Shown one piece after another: positions 1-8,724 of a DNA stretch of 56,203 bases. The first letter of the stretch is position 1. Each line of letters opens with the position of its first letter. A program made the position numbers and the translations under genes. The notes beneath the pieces are model-generated. The model ran no database searches. It saw nothing but the letters and a program-made list of their open reading frames with translations, and was not told the DNA's origin. The DNA comes from Magnetovibrio blakemorei (GTDB lineage: Bacteria; Pseudomonadota; Alphaproteobacteria; Rhodospirillales; Magnetovibrionaceae), in assembly GCF_001746755.1 (NCBI RefSeq), contig NZ_MCGG01000048.1, positions 1-56,203 of the forward strand, given 5' to 3'.

Positions 1-101
1 GTCTAACGGCCCTTCAAAAATGCTTCAAAATACACCTAACAATATGAAATACTTGAAAATATACCTGTATTTAACAATAAAATAGTGTTTATGTATTATT
101 A

Positions 102-130
102 TTGACATCTGAAATGTGAGTATATATATT
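102..130 (+). promoter_or_regulatory. sigma-70-type promoter of the rhodanese gene
   Basis: TTGACA at 102-107 and TATATT at 125-130 are separated by exactly 17 bases in a very AT-rich stretch (1-135). Transcription would start near 137. This rules against the ATG at 138 as start, because it would leave no leader, and favours the ATG at 186. Confidence 0.7.
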
Positions 131-185
131 ACCACATATGAACAGCGGCGAATTGAACAAGCAGCCGAAGAGTGGAACTCAGATC

Positions 186-536
186 ATGGCATCCCAAGTT
201 TTGCGCATAGAAGACGCATCCCAGTTGATCGAACTCGATCCCCGTGAGGTCCAGAGCCAGATGAAGGCCGGAAAAGCGGTGTTGGTGGATGTGCGTGAAG
301 TCAGTGAATATGAAAACGAACGTATTCCCGGTGCGTTTTTGATGCCGCTCAGCTTTTTTGATGCGGAACGCTTTCCCTTCCTTCCCGACACCCGCGTGAT
401 CTTGATGTGCGCCGTGGGCAAACGTTCCACTGCTGCCGCCAAGCAATTGATGAACGCAGGCGTTCGCACCACCCACCACATGACCGGCGGTCTCACCGCC
501 TGGAAAGAATTGGGCCTGGAAACAGACACGGACTGA
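186..536 (+). CDS. single-domain rhodanese-like sulfurtransferase
   Basis: A 116-residue single rhodanese domain. It carries the VDVRE motif at residues 34-38 and an active-site loop CAVGKRS with the catalytic Cys at about residue 75, followed by the usual GG-LTAW ending. Enzymes of this family carry a persulfide on the Cys and move sulfane sulfur between thiosulfate, glutathione persulfide or protein partners and acceptors such as cyanide or thiols. It has no signal peptide, so it is cytoplasmic. I chose the ATG at 186 over the in-frame ATG at 138 because the promoter at 102-130 places the transcript start at about 137. It is monocistronic, ending before a structured region and terminator (600-712). 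The physiological donor and acceptor cannot be read from sequence. Confidence 0.9.
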   Translation: MASQVLRIEDASQLIELDPREVQSQMKAGKAVLVDVREVSEYENERIPGAFLMPLSFFDAERFPFLPDTRVILMCAVGKRSTAAAKQLMNAGVRTTHHMTGGLTAWKELGLETDTD

Positions 537-599
537 ACAGGCACCGACTAAGACAGGCACCGACCAGCTTTTGCTTCTGAAACGAAGCACCCGTTTTGG

Positions 600-657
600 A
601 CCACCCGGACATTCAGCGCACCCCCCCTCGCGCACGCCTTCGAACCGTCCGGGTGGT
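600..657 (+). other. long-range stem-loop downstream of the rhodanese gene
   Basis: Eleven bases at 600-610 (ACCACCCGGAC) pair perfectly with 647-657 (GTCCGGGTGGT), enclosing 36 bases. The right arm can instead pair with ACCCACC at about 670-676, so two folds compete just before the terminator at 682. It may be a structured 3' UTR or a small RNA; neither is proven. Confidence 0.45.
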
Positions 658-681
658 TCAAATTCAACACCCACCAAATGC

Positions 682-712
682 AAAAGAGCCCCACATGGGG
701 GCTCTTTTTTTC
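682..712. terminator. bidirectional intrinsic terminator
   Basis: An 11-bp stem (AAAAGAGCCCC at 682-692 with GGGGCTCTTTT at 698-708) has a 5-base loop. A T-run follows on the plus strand and an A-run precedes it. It sits between the rhodanese gene (plus) and the DUF1127 gene (minus), so it can stop both transcripts. Confidence 0.85.
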
Positions 713-754
713 AGCAAAATGGCCTTTCGGCAGCTTGGAAGTTACGTCCGCGTC

Positions 755-982
755 TTAACGACCGCGGACAGTGCGCACGATGTTCGCGCGCGCAACGCCG
801 ATATCATCCAGTTCACGGTCGCTCATTTGCTTCAATTCAGAAATGGCCGCCCGGACTTTGAGCTCGTCGTTCAGGCGCGCTACCAAAGGAGCCGCCCAAG
901 CAAACGTCACCAACTGAACAAAACGATGAGAGACACCGTGACCGATAGATGTCGGCAGGTGGGAGACAAAAAGGGTATTCAT
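755..982 (-). CDS. DUF1127 domain protein
   Basis: A 75-residue protein. Its C-terminal half carries the DUF1127 signature (ARLNDEL, then MSDRELDDIGVARANI). Such small basic proteins are abundant in Alphaproteobacteria; some family members bind RNA or influence phosphate and carbon metabolism, but the role here is unknown. The ATG at 982 follows AGGAAA at a good distance. An upstream in-frame start at 1024 would overlap a small hairpin (CCGCTC/GAGCGG, 1002-1019) that looks like part of the leader, so I prefer 982. It converges on the terminator at 682-712. Confidence 0.85.
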   Translation of the reverse strand: MNTLFVSHLPTSIGHGVSHRFVQLVTFAWAAPLVARLNDELKVRAAISELKQMSDRELDDIGVARANIVRTVRGR

Positions 983-1109
983 CGAGGGTTTCCTAGCATG
1001 TCCGCTCTTTAGTGAGCGGTTCAAGGCAGGCTTCTACGCCCACCCTGCGCAAAAGAGCAGCGTTGTTCTTGCACGCGAGCCCTGCGCTTTTTGCATGGTG
1101 GCGGCGCGC

Positions 1110-1865
1110 TTAGCCCTTAACCCCACAAATCAAAAACTCGACATTACCTTCCGGGCCCTTGATGGGGCTTTCGGTGAGGCCCAGAACGGTCCAACCGTCC
1201 AAGCCGTTCAGCCACGCTTCGATGCGGTCACAGACTTCTTGATGGAGGCCCGGGTCGCGCACCACGCCGCCCTTGCCGACCCGACCTTTGCCGACTTCGA
1301 ACTGCGGCTTGATCAAGGCGATCACGTGCGCGCCGGGGCAGGCCAGACTGAGGGCGGCGGGCAACACGGTTTCCAGGCTGATGAACGACGCGTCGCACAC
1401 GACCATATCGATGGGCTCTGAAATATCAGCGGCAGAGAGATGGCGGGCGTTGGTTTTTTCCATCACCACCACGCGCGCATCGTTTCGGAGCTTCCACGCC
1501 AATTGGCCTTGGCCGACATCTACGGCGTACACTTTGGCGGCCCCATGGCTCAGCAACACGTCGGTGAAGCCGCCCGTGCTGGCGCCCACATCGATGCAAG
1601 TCTGACCCGTCACATCGATGGCGAAGTGTTTCAGGCCTTTTTCCAGCTTCAAGCCACCGCGCGAAACCCACGGGTGGTCTTGACCTTTGAGCTCGATGGG
1701 AATGTCGGTTTTGACCTGCTGTCCGGCTTTGTCGAGACGCTTGGTGTCCGAATAGACGTTCCCCGCCATGATCAACGCCTGAGCACGAGAGCGGCTTTCG
1801 ACCAGACCGCGTTCGACCAGCAATTGATCCAGTCTCAGCTTCGCGGGCTTGGCGGCGTCAGGCAT
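1110..1865 (-). CDS. tlyA: TlyA family rRNA 2'-O-methyltransferase / hemolysin-like
   Basis: 251 residues, the usual family length. An N-terminal S4 RNA-binding domain (RLDQLLVERGLVESRSRA, about residues 11-70) is followed by an FtsJ/RrmJ-type methyltransferase fold with the SAM-binding loop IDVGASTGGFTDVLL. Candidate catalytic residues lie in SRGGLKL (Lys), VCDASFISL (Asp), IKPQFEVGKG (Lys) and EGNVEFL (Glu). Characterised TlyA proteins methylate cytidines in 16S and/or 23S rRNA; the older name 'hemolysin A' is probably indirect. It is the last gene of the HDAC-xseB-ispA-dxs-tlyA run, starting 5 bases after the dxs stop, so the two are likely translationally coupled. Confidence 0.92.
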   Translation of the reverse strand: MPDAAKPAKLRLDQLLVERGLVESRSRAQALIMAGNVYSDTKRLDKAGQQVKTDIPIELKGQDHPWVSRGGLKLEKGLKHFAIDVTGQTCIDVGASTGGFTDVLLSHGAAKVYAVDVGQGQLAWKLRNDARVVVMEKTNARHLSAADISEPIDMVVCDASFISLETVLPAALSLACPGAHVIALIKPQFEVGKGRVGKGGVVRDPGLHQEVCDRIEAWLNGLDGWTVLGLTESPIKGPEGNVEFLICGVKG

Positions 1866-1870
1866 CGTGC

Positions 1871-3808
1871 CTAAGCCCGTTCGGACAGACTGGTCGTCTC
1901 AAGACCCAGCGCGATCAGCGCCTTGGCGGCAATGTCGTTGGCGGTGAGGCCGGCTAAAATCAACTGGGCTTCTTGGCTGTCATGTTCGATGAACACATCG
2001 GGCAGATGCATGGTGCGCACTTTGAGGTCTCTGTCCAAAAGCCCTTCGCGGCTTAAGAAGTGCAAAACCGCCGCGCCAAATCCGCCTTGACTGCCCTCTT
2101 CCACGGTAATCAAAACGTCGTGATTGACGGCCAAGGTGGCAATCATTTCTTCGTCCAAAGGCTTCAAGAAACGGGCATCGGCGACCGTGGTTGACAGGCC
2201 GCGCGCCGCCAACAGTTCAGCGGCTTGCTGGCATGCGGCCAAGCGGGTGCCGATGGACACCAAGGCCACGGTGGTGCCGCTTTGCAAAATGCGCCCGCGC
2301 CCGATTTTCAGAACTTCCCCAACGGCGGGCAGTTCGACGCCCACGCCTTCACCGCGGGGATAACGGAACGCGATGGGGCCGGTGTTGAACGCTGCGGCGG
2401 TCGCCGTCATATGTTTCAACTCAGCTTCGTCCGCAGGCGCCATAACGACAATGCCCGGAATGCAATTGAGATAGGACATATCAAAAGCGCCGTGATGGGT
2501 TGCGCCGTCGGCCCCCACCAAACCGCCCCGGTCCAGGGCAAAACGCACCGGCAAACCTTGCAACGCCACGTCGTGGATCAATTGATCATAGGCGCGCTGC
2601 ATGAAGGTCGAATAAATGGCGCAAAACGGTTTGTAGCCTTCACACGCCAGTCCTGCGGCAAAGGTCACGGCATGCTGTTCGGCAATGCCCACATCAAAAA
2701 AGCGTTCCGGATAGGCCGCAGCAAACGCATCCAATCCGGTGCCGGACGGCATGGCAGCGGTGATGGCACAGATTTTATCGTCTTCAGCAGCTTGATGGAC
2801 CAGTTCTTGGGAAAACACTTTGGTGTAGCTGGGCGCGTTGGACGCCGCTTTGATCTGTTTGCCCGTCACCACGTCAAATCGGCTGACACCATGGTATTTA
2901 TCGGACGCGTTTTCCGCATGAGTATAGCCGTGACCCTTTTGCGTCACCACATGCAACAACACCGGGCCTTGGCCTTCGTCGTCGCGAATGTTTTTCAACA
3001 CCGGCAACAGATGGTCGATGTTGTGGCCATCGATGGGGCCGACGTAATAGATGCCCATTTCTTCAAACATGGTGCCGCCGGTCACCAGGGTGCGGGCGTA
3101 TTCTTCGGCCCGGCGCGCGGTGTCTTCCAGCATCTTGGGCAGCTTCTGCGTCAATTGCTTGGCAAAATCGCGCGCGGATCGATAGGTTTTCGACGACACC
3201 AGACGCGACAAATACGCGCTCAACGCGCCGACCGGCTGGTCGATGGACATGTCGTTGTCGTTCAAGATGATGATCATGCGCGCATGTTGCGATCCGGCAT
3301 GGTTCATGGCTTCAAACACCATGCCCGCACTCATGGCGCCATCGCCGATCACCGCCACCACATTGCTTTTGGCACCTTGCAAATCGCGTCCCACCGCCAT
3401 GCCCAGCCCCGCAGAGATGGACGTCGAGCTGTGCCCCGCACCAAACGGGTCATATTCGCTTTCGGATCGATTGGTGAAGCCCGAGAGCCCGCCGCCTTGG
3501 CGCAGCGTGCTCATGCGATCACGCCGACCGGTCAAGATTTTATGCGGATAACACTGGTGGCCGACGTCAAAGATAATCCGGTCTTCAGGCGTATTAAAGA
3601 CGTGATGCAAAGCCACCGTCAGCTCAACCACACCCAAGCTGGAGCCCAGGTGACCGCCGGTAAAAGAAACATTGCGGATGGTGTCGGCGCGCAACTCATC
3701 GCTCAGCGTTTTCAGCTGAGCGGTCGAGAACTTCCGAATATCTTCCGGTTTACTGACCTGATCCAGAAGCGGCGTTTCGCCCCCGTGGGAGAATTTCGTC
3801 GTCGACAC
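1871..3808 (-). CDS. dxs: 1-deoxy-D-xylulose-5-phosphate synthase
   Basis: 645 residues, full length. The enzyme condenses pyruvate with glyceraldehyde 3-phosphate using thiamine diphosphate, the first step of the MEP isoprenoid pathway. Visible motifs are GHLGSSLG near the N-terminus, the ThDP/Mg motif GDGAMSAG ... NDNDMSID, the transketolase central motif [14 protein letters not shown] and a C-terminal transketolase domain. The start is GTG at 3808, preceded by GGAAAG. It lies 28 bases downstream of ispA and directly upstream of tlyA. Co-transcription with ispA places precursor synthesis and prenyl chain elongation under one promoter. Confidence 0.97.
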   Translation of the reverse strand: MSTTKFSHGGETPLLDQVSKPEDIRKFSTAQLKTLSDELRADTIRNVSFTGGHLGSSLGVVELTVALHHVFNTPEDRIIFDVGHQCYPHKILTGRRDRMSTLRQGGGLSGFTNRSESEYDPFGAGHSSTSISAGLGMAVGRDLQGAKSNVVAVIGDGAMSAGMVFEAMNHAGSQHARMIIILNDNDMSIDQPVGALSAYLSRLVSSKTYRSARDFAKQLTQKLPKMLEDTARRAEEYARTLVTGGTMFEEMGIYYVGPIDGHNIDHLLPVLKNIRDDEGQGPVLLHVVTQKGHGYTHAENASDKYHGVSRFDVVTGKQIKAASNAPSYTKVFSQELVHQAAEDDKICAITAAMPSGTGLDAFAAAYPERFFDVGIAEQHAVTFAAGLACEGYKPFCAIYSTFMQRAYDQLIHDVALQGLPVRFALDRGGLVGADGATHHGAFDMSYLNCIPGIVVMAPADEAELKHMTATAAAFNTGPIAFRYPRGEGVGVELPAVGEVLKIGRGRILQSGTTVALVSIGTRLAACQQAAELLAARGLSTTVADARFLKPLDEEMIATLAVNHDVLITVEEGSQGGFGAAVLHFLSREGLLDRDLKVRTMHLPDVFIEHDSQEAQLILAGLTANDIAAKALIALGLETTSLSERA

Positions 3809-3836
3809 GGCGTACTTTCCTTTAAACGTTTCTTCT

Positions 3837-4778
3837 TTAGGATACGCGATTTACCACAAAGTGCGCCATATCCCTTAACGGATCGGCGGCTTCGCCAAAA
3901 ACATCAAGCTGTTCAATGGCTTGATCACGCAGCAAGCCCGCTTGTGCTTGGGCGTTTTCGATCCCCATCAACGATACGAAGGTGGCTTTGCCCTGTTCTT
4001 CGTCTTTTCCCGTGCGTTTTCCGACAGCGGACGCATCCGCCGTCGCGTCCAACAGATCGTCCACAATTTGAAACGCCAAGCCCAAATCGTGGGCGTAACT
4101 GTGCAGCTTGTGCAAAGCACTTTCCGACGCTTTGCCCAAGATCGCCCCGGACACACACGCAAAGTTGATCAGCCCGCCGGTTTTCATGCGTTGCAGGCGG
4201 GCAATTTCATTCACATCCAAGTTATGATGATGAGCCACCAAATCCAGCATCTGACCGCCAACCATACCCAACGGCCCGGAAGCCTTGGCCAACTCTTTGA
4301 CCAGTTCAATGCGCACGTTGGCGTCTTGATGGGTGCCGTCTTCCGACAGCACTTCAAAGGCGCGGGTCAGCAACGCGTCACCGGCCAAAATCGCCGTGGC
4401 TTCGTCGTACTGGATATGACACGTGGGCAACCCACGGCGCAAATCGTCATCGTCCATGGCGGGCAAATCGTCGTGCACCAGCGAATAACAATGCACCATT
4501 TCAACCGCAGCCGCCACGCGCAACGCACATTTAGCGTCGACGTTGAACAGCGCCGCCGTGTGCAGCGTCAGATACGGACGCACCCGCTTGCCCCCCGACA
4601 GCGCCGCATAGCGCACCGCGTCCATCAAACGGCCTTCGGGGCCTTCGTCGATGGGCAGCAGCGTGTCCAAGGCGCGCGTCACAAACTCGGCATCCTGATT
4701 TAGACGAGTGTTAAAGGTGTCGATGTTGAAGTGGTAAGGCAAATCACTCGAACTCCACGGTTTCAATGCTATTGGCAT
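3837..4778 (-). CDS. ispA: polyprenyl (farnesyl/geranylgeranyl) diphosphate synthase
   Basis: About 313 residues. It condenses isopentenyl diphosphate with allylic diphosphates to make FPP or GGPP, the precursor of quinones, hopanoids, carotenoids and undecaprenol. The first aspartate-rich motif [14 protein letters not shown] and the second, QIVDDLLD, are both intact, and GGKRVRP is present. ATG at 4778 (a GTG lies directly upstream) overlaps the end of xseB by 35 bases. A TTG at 4742, touching the xseB stop, is an alternative that would give 301 residues, closer to typical IspA. Product chain length is not certain. Confidence 0.93.
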   Translation of the reverse strand: MPIALKPWSSSDLPYHFNIDTFNTRLNQDAEFVTRALDTLLPIDEGPEGRLMDAVRYAALSGGKRVRPYLTLHTAALFNVDAKCALRVAAAVEMVHCYSLVHDDLPAMDDDDLRRGLPTCHIQYDEATAILAGDALLTRAFEVLSEDGTHQDANVRIELVKELAKASGPLGMVGGQMLDLVAHHHNLDVNEIARLQRMKTGGLINFACVSGAILGKASESALHKLHSYAHDLGLAFQIVDDLLDATADASAVGKRTGKDEEQGKATFVSLMGIENAQAQAGLLRDQAIEQLDVFGEAADPLRDMAHFVVNRVS

Positions 4779-5010
4779 CACCCGGAAGGCCCGGGACGAT
4801 TTTTTCGATCCGCGCTTCGGCCTCTTTCAGCTTGGTTTCGCAATGACGCTTCAAAAGCGTGCCCCTCTCGAAGGCTTTGATGGCGCCTTCCAGCTCGCCA
4901 CGACCGTCTTCCAAGTCGCGCACGATGTCTTCTAACTCAGCCAAAGCCGCTTCAAAGCTGAGTTTTTGGATGTCTTTGGGGATGGTTAACGTGTCTGCCT
5001 GATCTGCCAT
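4744..5010 (-). CDS. xseB: exodeoxyribonuclease VII small subunit
   Basis: 88 residues with the family core [20 protein letters not shown], then a second amphipathic helix. XseB binds the large subunit XseA to form exonuclease VII, which degrades single-stranded DNA to oligonucleotides. It is the second gene of the minus-strand operon, 68 bases after the HDAC gene and overlapping the start of ispA. The xseB-ispA-dxs order is widely conserved in Proteobacteria. No xseA lies in the window. Confidence 0.95.
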   Translation of the reverse strand: MADQADTLTIPKDIQKLSFEAALAELEDIVRDLEDGRGELEGAIKAFERGTLLKRHCETKLKEAEARIEKIVPGLPGDANSIETVEFE

Positions 5011-5078
5011 AAAGTCCGCCGCCTGAATTCACTGTCGTTTGCCGGACTCTAGGGTGCCCCTTGGCTAATCGCAACCCC

Positions 5079-6005
5079 TTAAGCGCTCATCAAAGCCTTG
5101 ACATGCGCCGCGACGGAACGCGAAAGCGCACCCAAGTCATAGCCACCTTCCAACACCGACACCAATCGGCCTTGGGCATAGGTCTCGGCTATGGCCAATA
5201 ACTGTTCGGTAATCCAGACAAAATCGTTCTCATGAAAATCCAAATTCGCCAGCGGATCGGCGCTGTGACCATCAAAGCCAGCTGACACGATCACCAGATC
5301 CGGGGCAAAATCTTTTAAGGCCGGACGAATAAAGCCAAAGGCATCGCGCAAATCGTCTCCGGTGCTGCCCGGCGGCAGGGGGGCATTGACAATATTGCCG
5401 AATTCGCCGCGTTCGCGCTCTGAGCCCGAGCCCGGAAAACACGGCGATTGATGGGTTGAGGCATACAACAAATTTTCGTGATGCCAAAACGCCTGTTGCG
5501 TGCCGTTGCCGTGATGAACGTCAAAATCCATCACCGCAACGCGTTCTATCCCGTCGATTTCAAGAGCGTGGAACGCTGCGATGGCAACATTGTTGAACAG
5601 GCAAAAGCCCATGGCGTGATCAAATTCGGCATGGTGACCGGGCGGACGCGGCGCGCAAAAGGCATTTTTCGCCTCCCCTTTGATGACGGCATCCACCGCC
5701 TTGCACGCCCCACCCACCGCAAACAAAGCCGCTTCCCCAGAGTGCGGCGACAGCACGGTGTCGGAATCCAAATGGGCATAACCGCGATCTGGCACGGCGG
5801 CAAAAACGGACTGGATATAATCGTCGCTGTGCACCCGCTTGATGTCCCAAACCGAGCCGCGCGGGGCTTCTCGACGCTCCAAAGCGTCAAACTCTGGGCC
5901 TGAAAGCCCGTTTTCTATGGCGCGCAGACGATCGGAGCGTTCGGGATGGCCCGGACCTGTGTCATGAGCCAAAAAGCTTGGATGGCTAAAAAACAACGTA
6001 CTCAA
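5079..6005 (-). CDS. class II histone deacetylase-family protein (HDAC1)
   Basis: 308 residues of arginase/deacetylase fold. The zinc and catalytic signatures are all present: RPPGHHAE (tandem His), the DFDVHHGNGTQ metal-binding block, SAGFDGHSADP and the C-terminal LEGGYDL. Bacterial members (AcuC, HdaH, acetylpolyamine amidohydrolase) remove acyl groups from lysines or polyamines; the substrate cannot be told from sequence. It starts with TTG at 6005, with GAGGAT about 10 bases upstream. It heads the xseB-ispA-dxs-tlyA run, an arrangement common in Alphaproteobacteria. A second paralogue is encoded at 16972-17901. Confidence 0.93.
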   Translation of the reverse strand: MSTLFFSHPSFLAHDTGPGHPERSDRLRAIENGLSGPEFDALERREAPRGSVWDIKRVHSDDYIQSVFAAVPDRGYAHLDSDTVLSPHSGEAALFAVGGACKAVDAVIKGEAKNAFCAPRPPGHHAEFDHAMGFCLFNNVAIAAFHALEIDGIERVAVMDFDVHHGNGTQQAFWHHENLLYASTHQSPCFPGSGSERERGEFGNIVNAPLPPGSTGDDLRDAFGFIRPALKDFAPDLVIVSAGFDGHSADPLANLDFHENDFVWITEQLLAIAETYAQGRLVSVLEGGYDLGALSRSVAAHVKALMSA

Positions 6006-6220
6006 ATCAAATCCATCCTCACGTATCTTAAAGGCGTATCAAGGTGCAGGTTCTGAGCCCTATCTTAAACTGGGCTCTGTTGTCCTAGGCGGGCTGCCCT
6101 TGTCGGCGATTCTCACCACGATTATCATTGCGCCATTGTTGGCGCTGTTGGGCGGAGACTTGGACCGGGGCATTGGACGCCTGTTTAAGCCTTGGAAATT
6201 ATGTAACAAAGTCACAACTT
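5982..6220 (+). pseudogene. possible frameshifted small membrane-protein gene
   Basis: From ATG 5982 one frame reads MAKKQRTQIKSILTYLK and soon stops. A +1 frame open from 5968 to the TAG ending at 6220 continues with a convincing membrane segment (SVVLGGLPLSAILTTIIIA, then PLLALLGG) and a basic tail (GIGRLFKPWK). The second frame has no ATG, GTG or TTG before the hydrophobic part, so a real protein would need a shift near 6028. It may be a relic, a sequencing error or chance. The first 24 bases overlap the HDAC start on the other strand. No family recognised. Confidence 0.25.
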
Positions 6221-6458
6221 AGACAAATTCCAACTTAGAAGACTTTAATTAACAACGATTTATACTGGCACCATGTAAATTAGGTCGCTATTATATACGC
6301 ATATTGAGATGAAATTCGAAAATCTCATTTGGGACCGATGTCATGCACACCTTGAGAACAAGGAGCTGACGAGGGGGACATTTTAAGGGGTGGTATAACA
6401 AGCGTCGGCTTAGGCCTGTGCGACCGTTTAACGGTTTTAATCTGGGGAATATTTTAGC
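6006..6458. other. intergenic stretch upstream of the ArsR-type regulator
   Basis: Apart from the possible relic above, this stretch holds the regulator's control region. It includes the AT-rich element ATATACGCATATT (6293-6305), a dyad TGAGAT-N11-ATCTCA (6305-6327), and a leader ending with GGGGAA about 10 bases before the GTG start. No other gene is supported. Confidence 0.5.
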
Positions 6459-6818
6459 GTGATTTCGGAACGACTTAAAACGATTCAGGCCAATGCCCTT
6501 CGGGCCAGCACCCTCCTGAAAGCCATGAGCAATCAGCATCGACTGATGATTTTGTGTCAGCTGGTCCCCGGTGAAAAGTGCGTCAGCGACCTGGAACAAA
6601 TCATTGGCCTCAGCCAGTCTGCTTTGTCCCAGCATCTTGCGCGCCTGCGCCGCGATACGTTGGTGCAAACGCGACGTGATGCGCAGACGATTTTCTATTC
6701 CCTCAATGGTGAAGAGGCCAGTGCGGTCATAGAAACCCTGTACAGCCTCTATTGCGGTCAGGACGCCACTTTGACCATGCTCGAAGGCGATGAAGTCAAA
6801 AGAGTCAAAGCTATCTAA
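6459..6818 (+). CDS. ArsR-family repressor, likely persulfide-sensing SqrR/BigR/YgaV type
   Basis: 119 residues with a winged helix-turn-helix (recognition region GLSQSALSQHLARLR). Cysteines at 33 (LMILC), 41 and 99 (LYSLYC) are visible. The 66-residue spacing of Cys33-Cys99 equals that of the sensing pairs in SqrR (41/107) and BigR (42/108), which form a tetrasulfide bridge with persulfides and release DNA. The metal-binding ELCVCDL motif of arsenic sensors is absent. GTG start at 6459 with GGGGAA upstream. It is monocistronic and its stop overlaps that of the convergent TPR gene by three bases. Expected targets in such organisms are sulfide or sulfane-sulfur genes. The class is inferred from Cys spacing, not proven. 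Confidence 0.85.
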   Translation: MISERLKTIQANALRASTLLKAMSNQHRLMILCQLVPGEKCVSDLEQIIGLSQSALSQHLARLRRDTLVQTRRDAQTIFYSLNGEEASAVIETLYSLYCGQDATLTMLEGDEVKRVKAI

Positions 6819-8665
6819 AGCCCACACTCTTTGACCATCTGGCGCAGATCTTGAGTAATTTCATCGATGACGCCCGCCCACGCGCCCTTTTCTTTTTGGC
6901 GATATAACCGCACGCTTGGATACCAAGGGCTATCGCTCCGGTCCAACAGCCAACGCCAATCCGTGACGGATGCCAGCAAGATCCATGTGGGCAGCCCCAG
7001 CGCGCCACCCAAATGCGCGACAGAGGTGTCAACAGACACCAGCACGTCCATACACGAAAGCGCCGCTGCCGTTTGTCCATAATCGGTCAAATCAGCTCTT
7101 AAATCGACCACCCTGTCTGCACCGATTTTTGCGACACCATGCTCATCACCGCCCACCTGGAAACTGTAAAGCGCCACGCCCTCAATATTGGACAATGGCT
7201 GCAACAGTGCAGGGTCCATGGAGCGAGAGCGGTCATTTTTGTGCTTGGGATTGCCCGCCCACACAAGCCCAACCCGCAAACCTTTCCCACCTTCAAGACG
7301 TTTCGCCCAAGACGCCCGCACATCAAATGGCGGCGTGAGGTAAGATGACTTGCCCGGCAAGGCGTTCAAATCGACGCCCAACAAACCGGGCAAATCCATC
7401 ACCGAGGCATGACAATCGAATGTTGGGATCGCGTCCCCTGAAACAATGCATTTGAGATCGGGAAGGTAATGGTCAAACAAAGGGGTAAGCGATGGCGGAA
7501 CCTCCAACGTGACGTCGCCGCCCAGACGGGAGAGGTTCTCAACAAACCGAACGCATTGGATAAAGTCGCCAATCCCTTGCTCGGGATAAATGAAAATCGA
7601 CTTACCACTCAGATCTCTGCCATCCCACAAAGGCTGCGGATAGTTGCGCGGCAAGAGTGACGGTTCTTTCCCCCGTCGCCGCCACGCATAGTGTGCCCAA
7701 CCGTTCTTAAAATCGCCCATCAAAAGATTTAGAAACCCAAGATTAATGTGCGTATCGACATCATTTGGGTCGAGAGACAAAGCCCGATTGTAACATTCAT
7801 CGGCACCTTGGTAATCCAACTCATCCAAGCGCGCATTGCCCAAATTGTTGTGTGCAGGCGCGTATTGAGGCTGCAGACCAAGCGCTTGCAAATGGAGCCG
7901 TATGGCATCTTCAACATGTCCCATATCCCTCATGACGGACCCTAAATTGGTAATCGCGTCAACATACTGAGGATCAAGAGCAATGGCTTGGGCGAAGCTT
8001 GCCCCGGCACCTTCCAAGTTGCGCTGAGCCAAAAATGCTGCACCCAAATTGTTATGGGCCAGGGCAAGATTGGGGGCTACATCTATGATATGCCGGTACT
8101 GGGCGATGGCTTCATCAAGACGTCCCAAGGTTTTCAAAACATTTGCCATATTCAGGCGCGCATTAAGGTAGCCGGGACGAATGGTGAGTGCCTTTTGGAA
8201 AAACTCAAGGGCACCTTCAGCGTTGTCTTGCGCCAACAACACATTGGCTAAATTATAATGCGCCTCGGCGTAATTGGCTTTGGTTTTGATCGCTTGACGA
8301 AAACTCTCGGCAGCCTCTTCCAATCGGTGCAAGGCCAGTTGAACCGTGCCCAGATTGTTATGCGCCTCGCTATAAGAAGGGTTTCCGGCCAGTGCCTTAG
8401 AGATCAACTCTATAGCTTCTTCAGGCTTGTTGTTTTGGTCCGCTATCACCCCCAACAAATGATTGGCATCGACGTTCGACGGATCAAATTTGAGAATTTC
8501 GCGATAAATCAATTCAGCGTCATGCAGCTGCCCACTTTGATGTAAAGCCACTGCGGACTGGAGCCTCTCGGCAAGGTTTATACCTGTCGGTGAAACCAAA
8601 AGGGGGGCGGATTTTCCAGCCTTTTGGGCAAGTTTCTTTTGCTGACGTCGTTCGGACCGATTCAT
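6815..8665 (-). CDS. TPR-repeat protein with C-terminal glycosyltransferase-like domain
   Basis: 616 residues. After a short basic N-terminus, about nine tetratricopeptide repeats run through residues 35-330 (for example DANHLLGV, AEAHYNLANVL, ALAHNNLGAAFL). The C-terminal 280 residues resemble the GT-B folds of heptosyltransferase-like (GT9) or OGT-like proteins: FIYPEQGIGDFIQ, GLVWAGNPKHKNDRSRS, and MDVLVSVDTSVAHLGGALGLP. Such fusions are frequent in Rhodospirillales and may glycosylate proteins or flagellin, but a substrate cannot be assigned. No signal peptide. ATG at 8665 is preferred over the adjacent TTG. It lies 60 bases downstream of the unknown gene at 8725. Confidence 0.8.
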   Translation of the reverse strand: MNRSERRQQKKLAQKAGKSAPLLVSPTGINLAERLQSAVALHQSGQLHDAELIYREILKFDPSNVDANHLLGVIADQNNKPEEAIELISKALAGNPSYSEAHNNLGTVQLALHRLEEAAESFRQAIKTKANYAEAHYNLANVLLAQDNAEGALEFFQKALTIRPGYLNARLNMANVLKTLGRLDEAIAQYRHIIDVAPNLALAHNNLGAAFLAQRNLEGAGASFAQAIALDPQYVDAITNLGSVMRDMGHVEDAIRLHLQALGLQPQYAPAHNNLGNARLDELDYQGADECYNRALSLDPNDVDTHINLGFLNLLMGDFKNGWAHYAWRRRGKEPSLLPRNYPQPLWDGRDLSGKSIFIYPEQGIGDFIQCVRFVENLSRLGGDVTLEVPPSLTPLFDHYLPDLKCIVSGDAIPTFDCHASVMDLPGLLGVDLNALPGKSSYLTPPFDVRASWAKRLEGGKGLRVGLVWAGNPKHKNDRSRSMDPALLQPLSNIEGVALYSFQVGGDEHGVAKIGADRVVDLRADLTDYGQTAAALSCMDVLVSVDTSVAHLGGALGLPTWILLASVTDWRWLLDRSDSPWYPSVRLYRQKEKGAWAGVIDEITQDLRQMVKECGL

Positions 8666-8724
8666 CAAAGCCCCTGCATTACATAATGTTGCCTATGTAC
8701 GGGTTCCGTGAGCAAGTCCCGCGT

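Noticed and set aside
138-185. Upstream ATG of the rhodanese gene as start
   Set aside because: The promoter at 102-130 would begin transcription at about 137, leaving no leader for a start at 138.
640-680. tRNA-like 3' end (GGTTCAAATTC followed by ACCCACCA)
   Set aside because: No acceptor, D or anticodon arm can be built, and the T-arm loop is the wrong size.
2225-4168. Long open frame antisense to dxs and part of ispA
   Set aside because: Shadow of a high-GC coding strand; the sense genes have full family motifs and the antisense product is rich in His, Arg and Gln with no domain.
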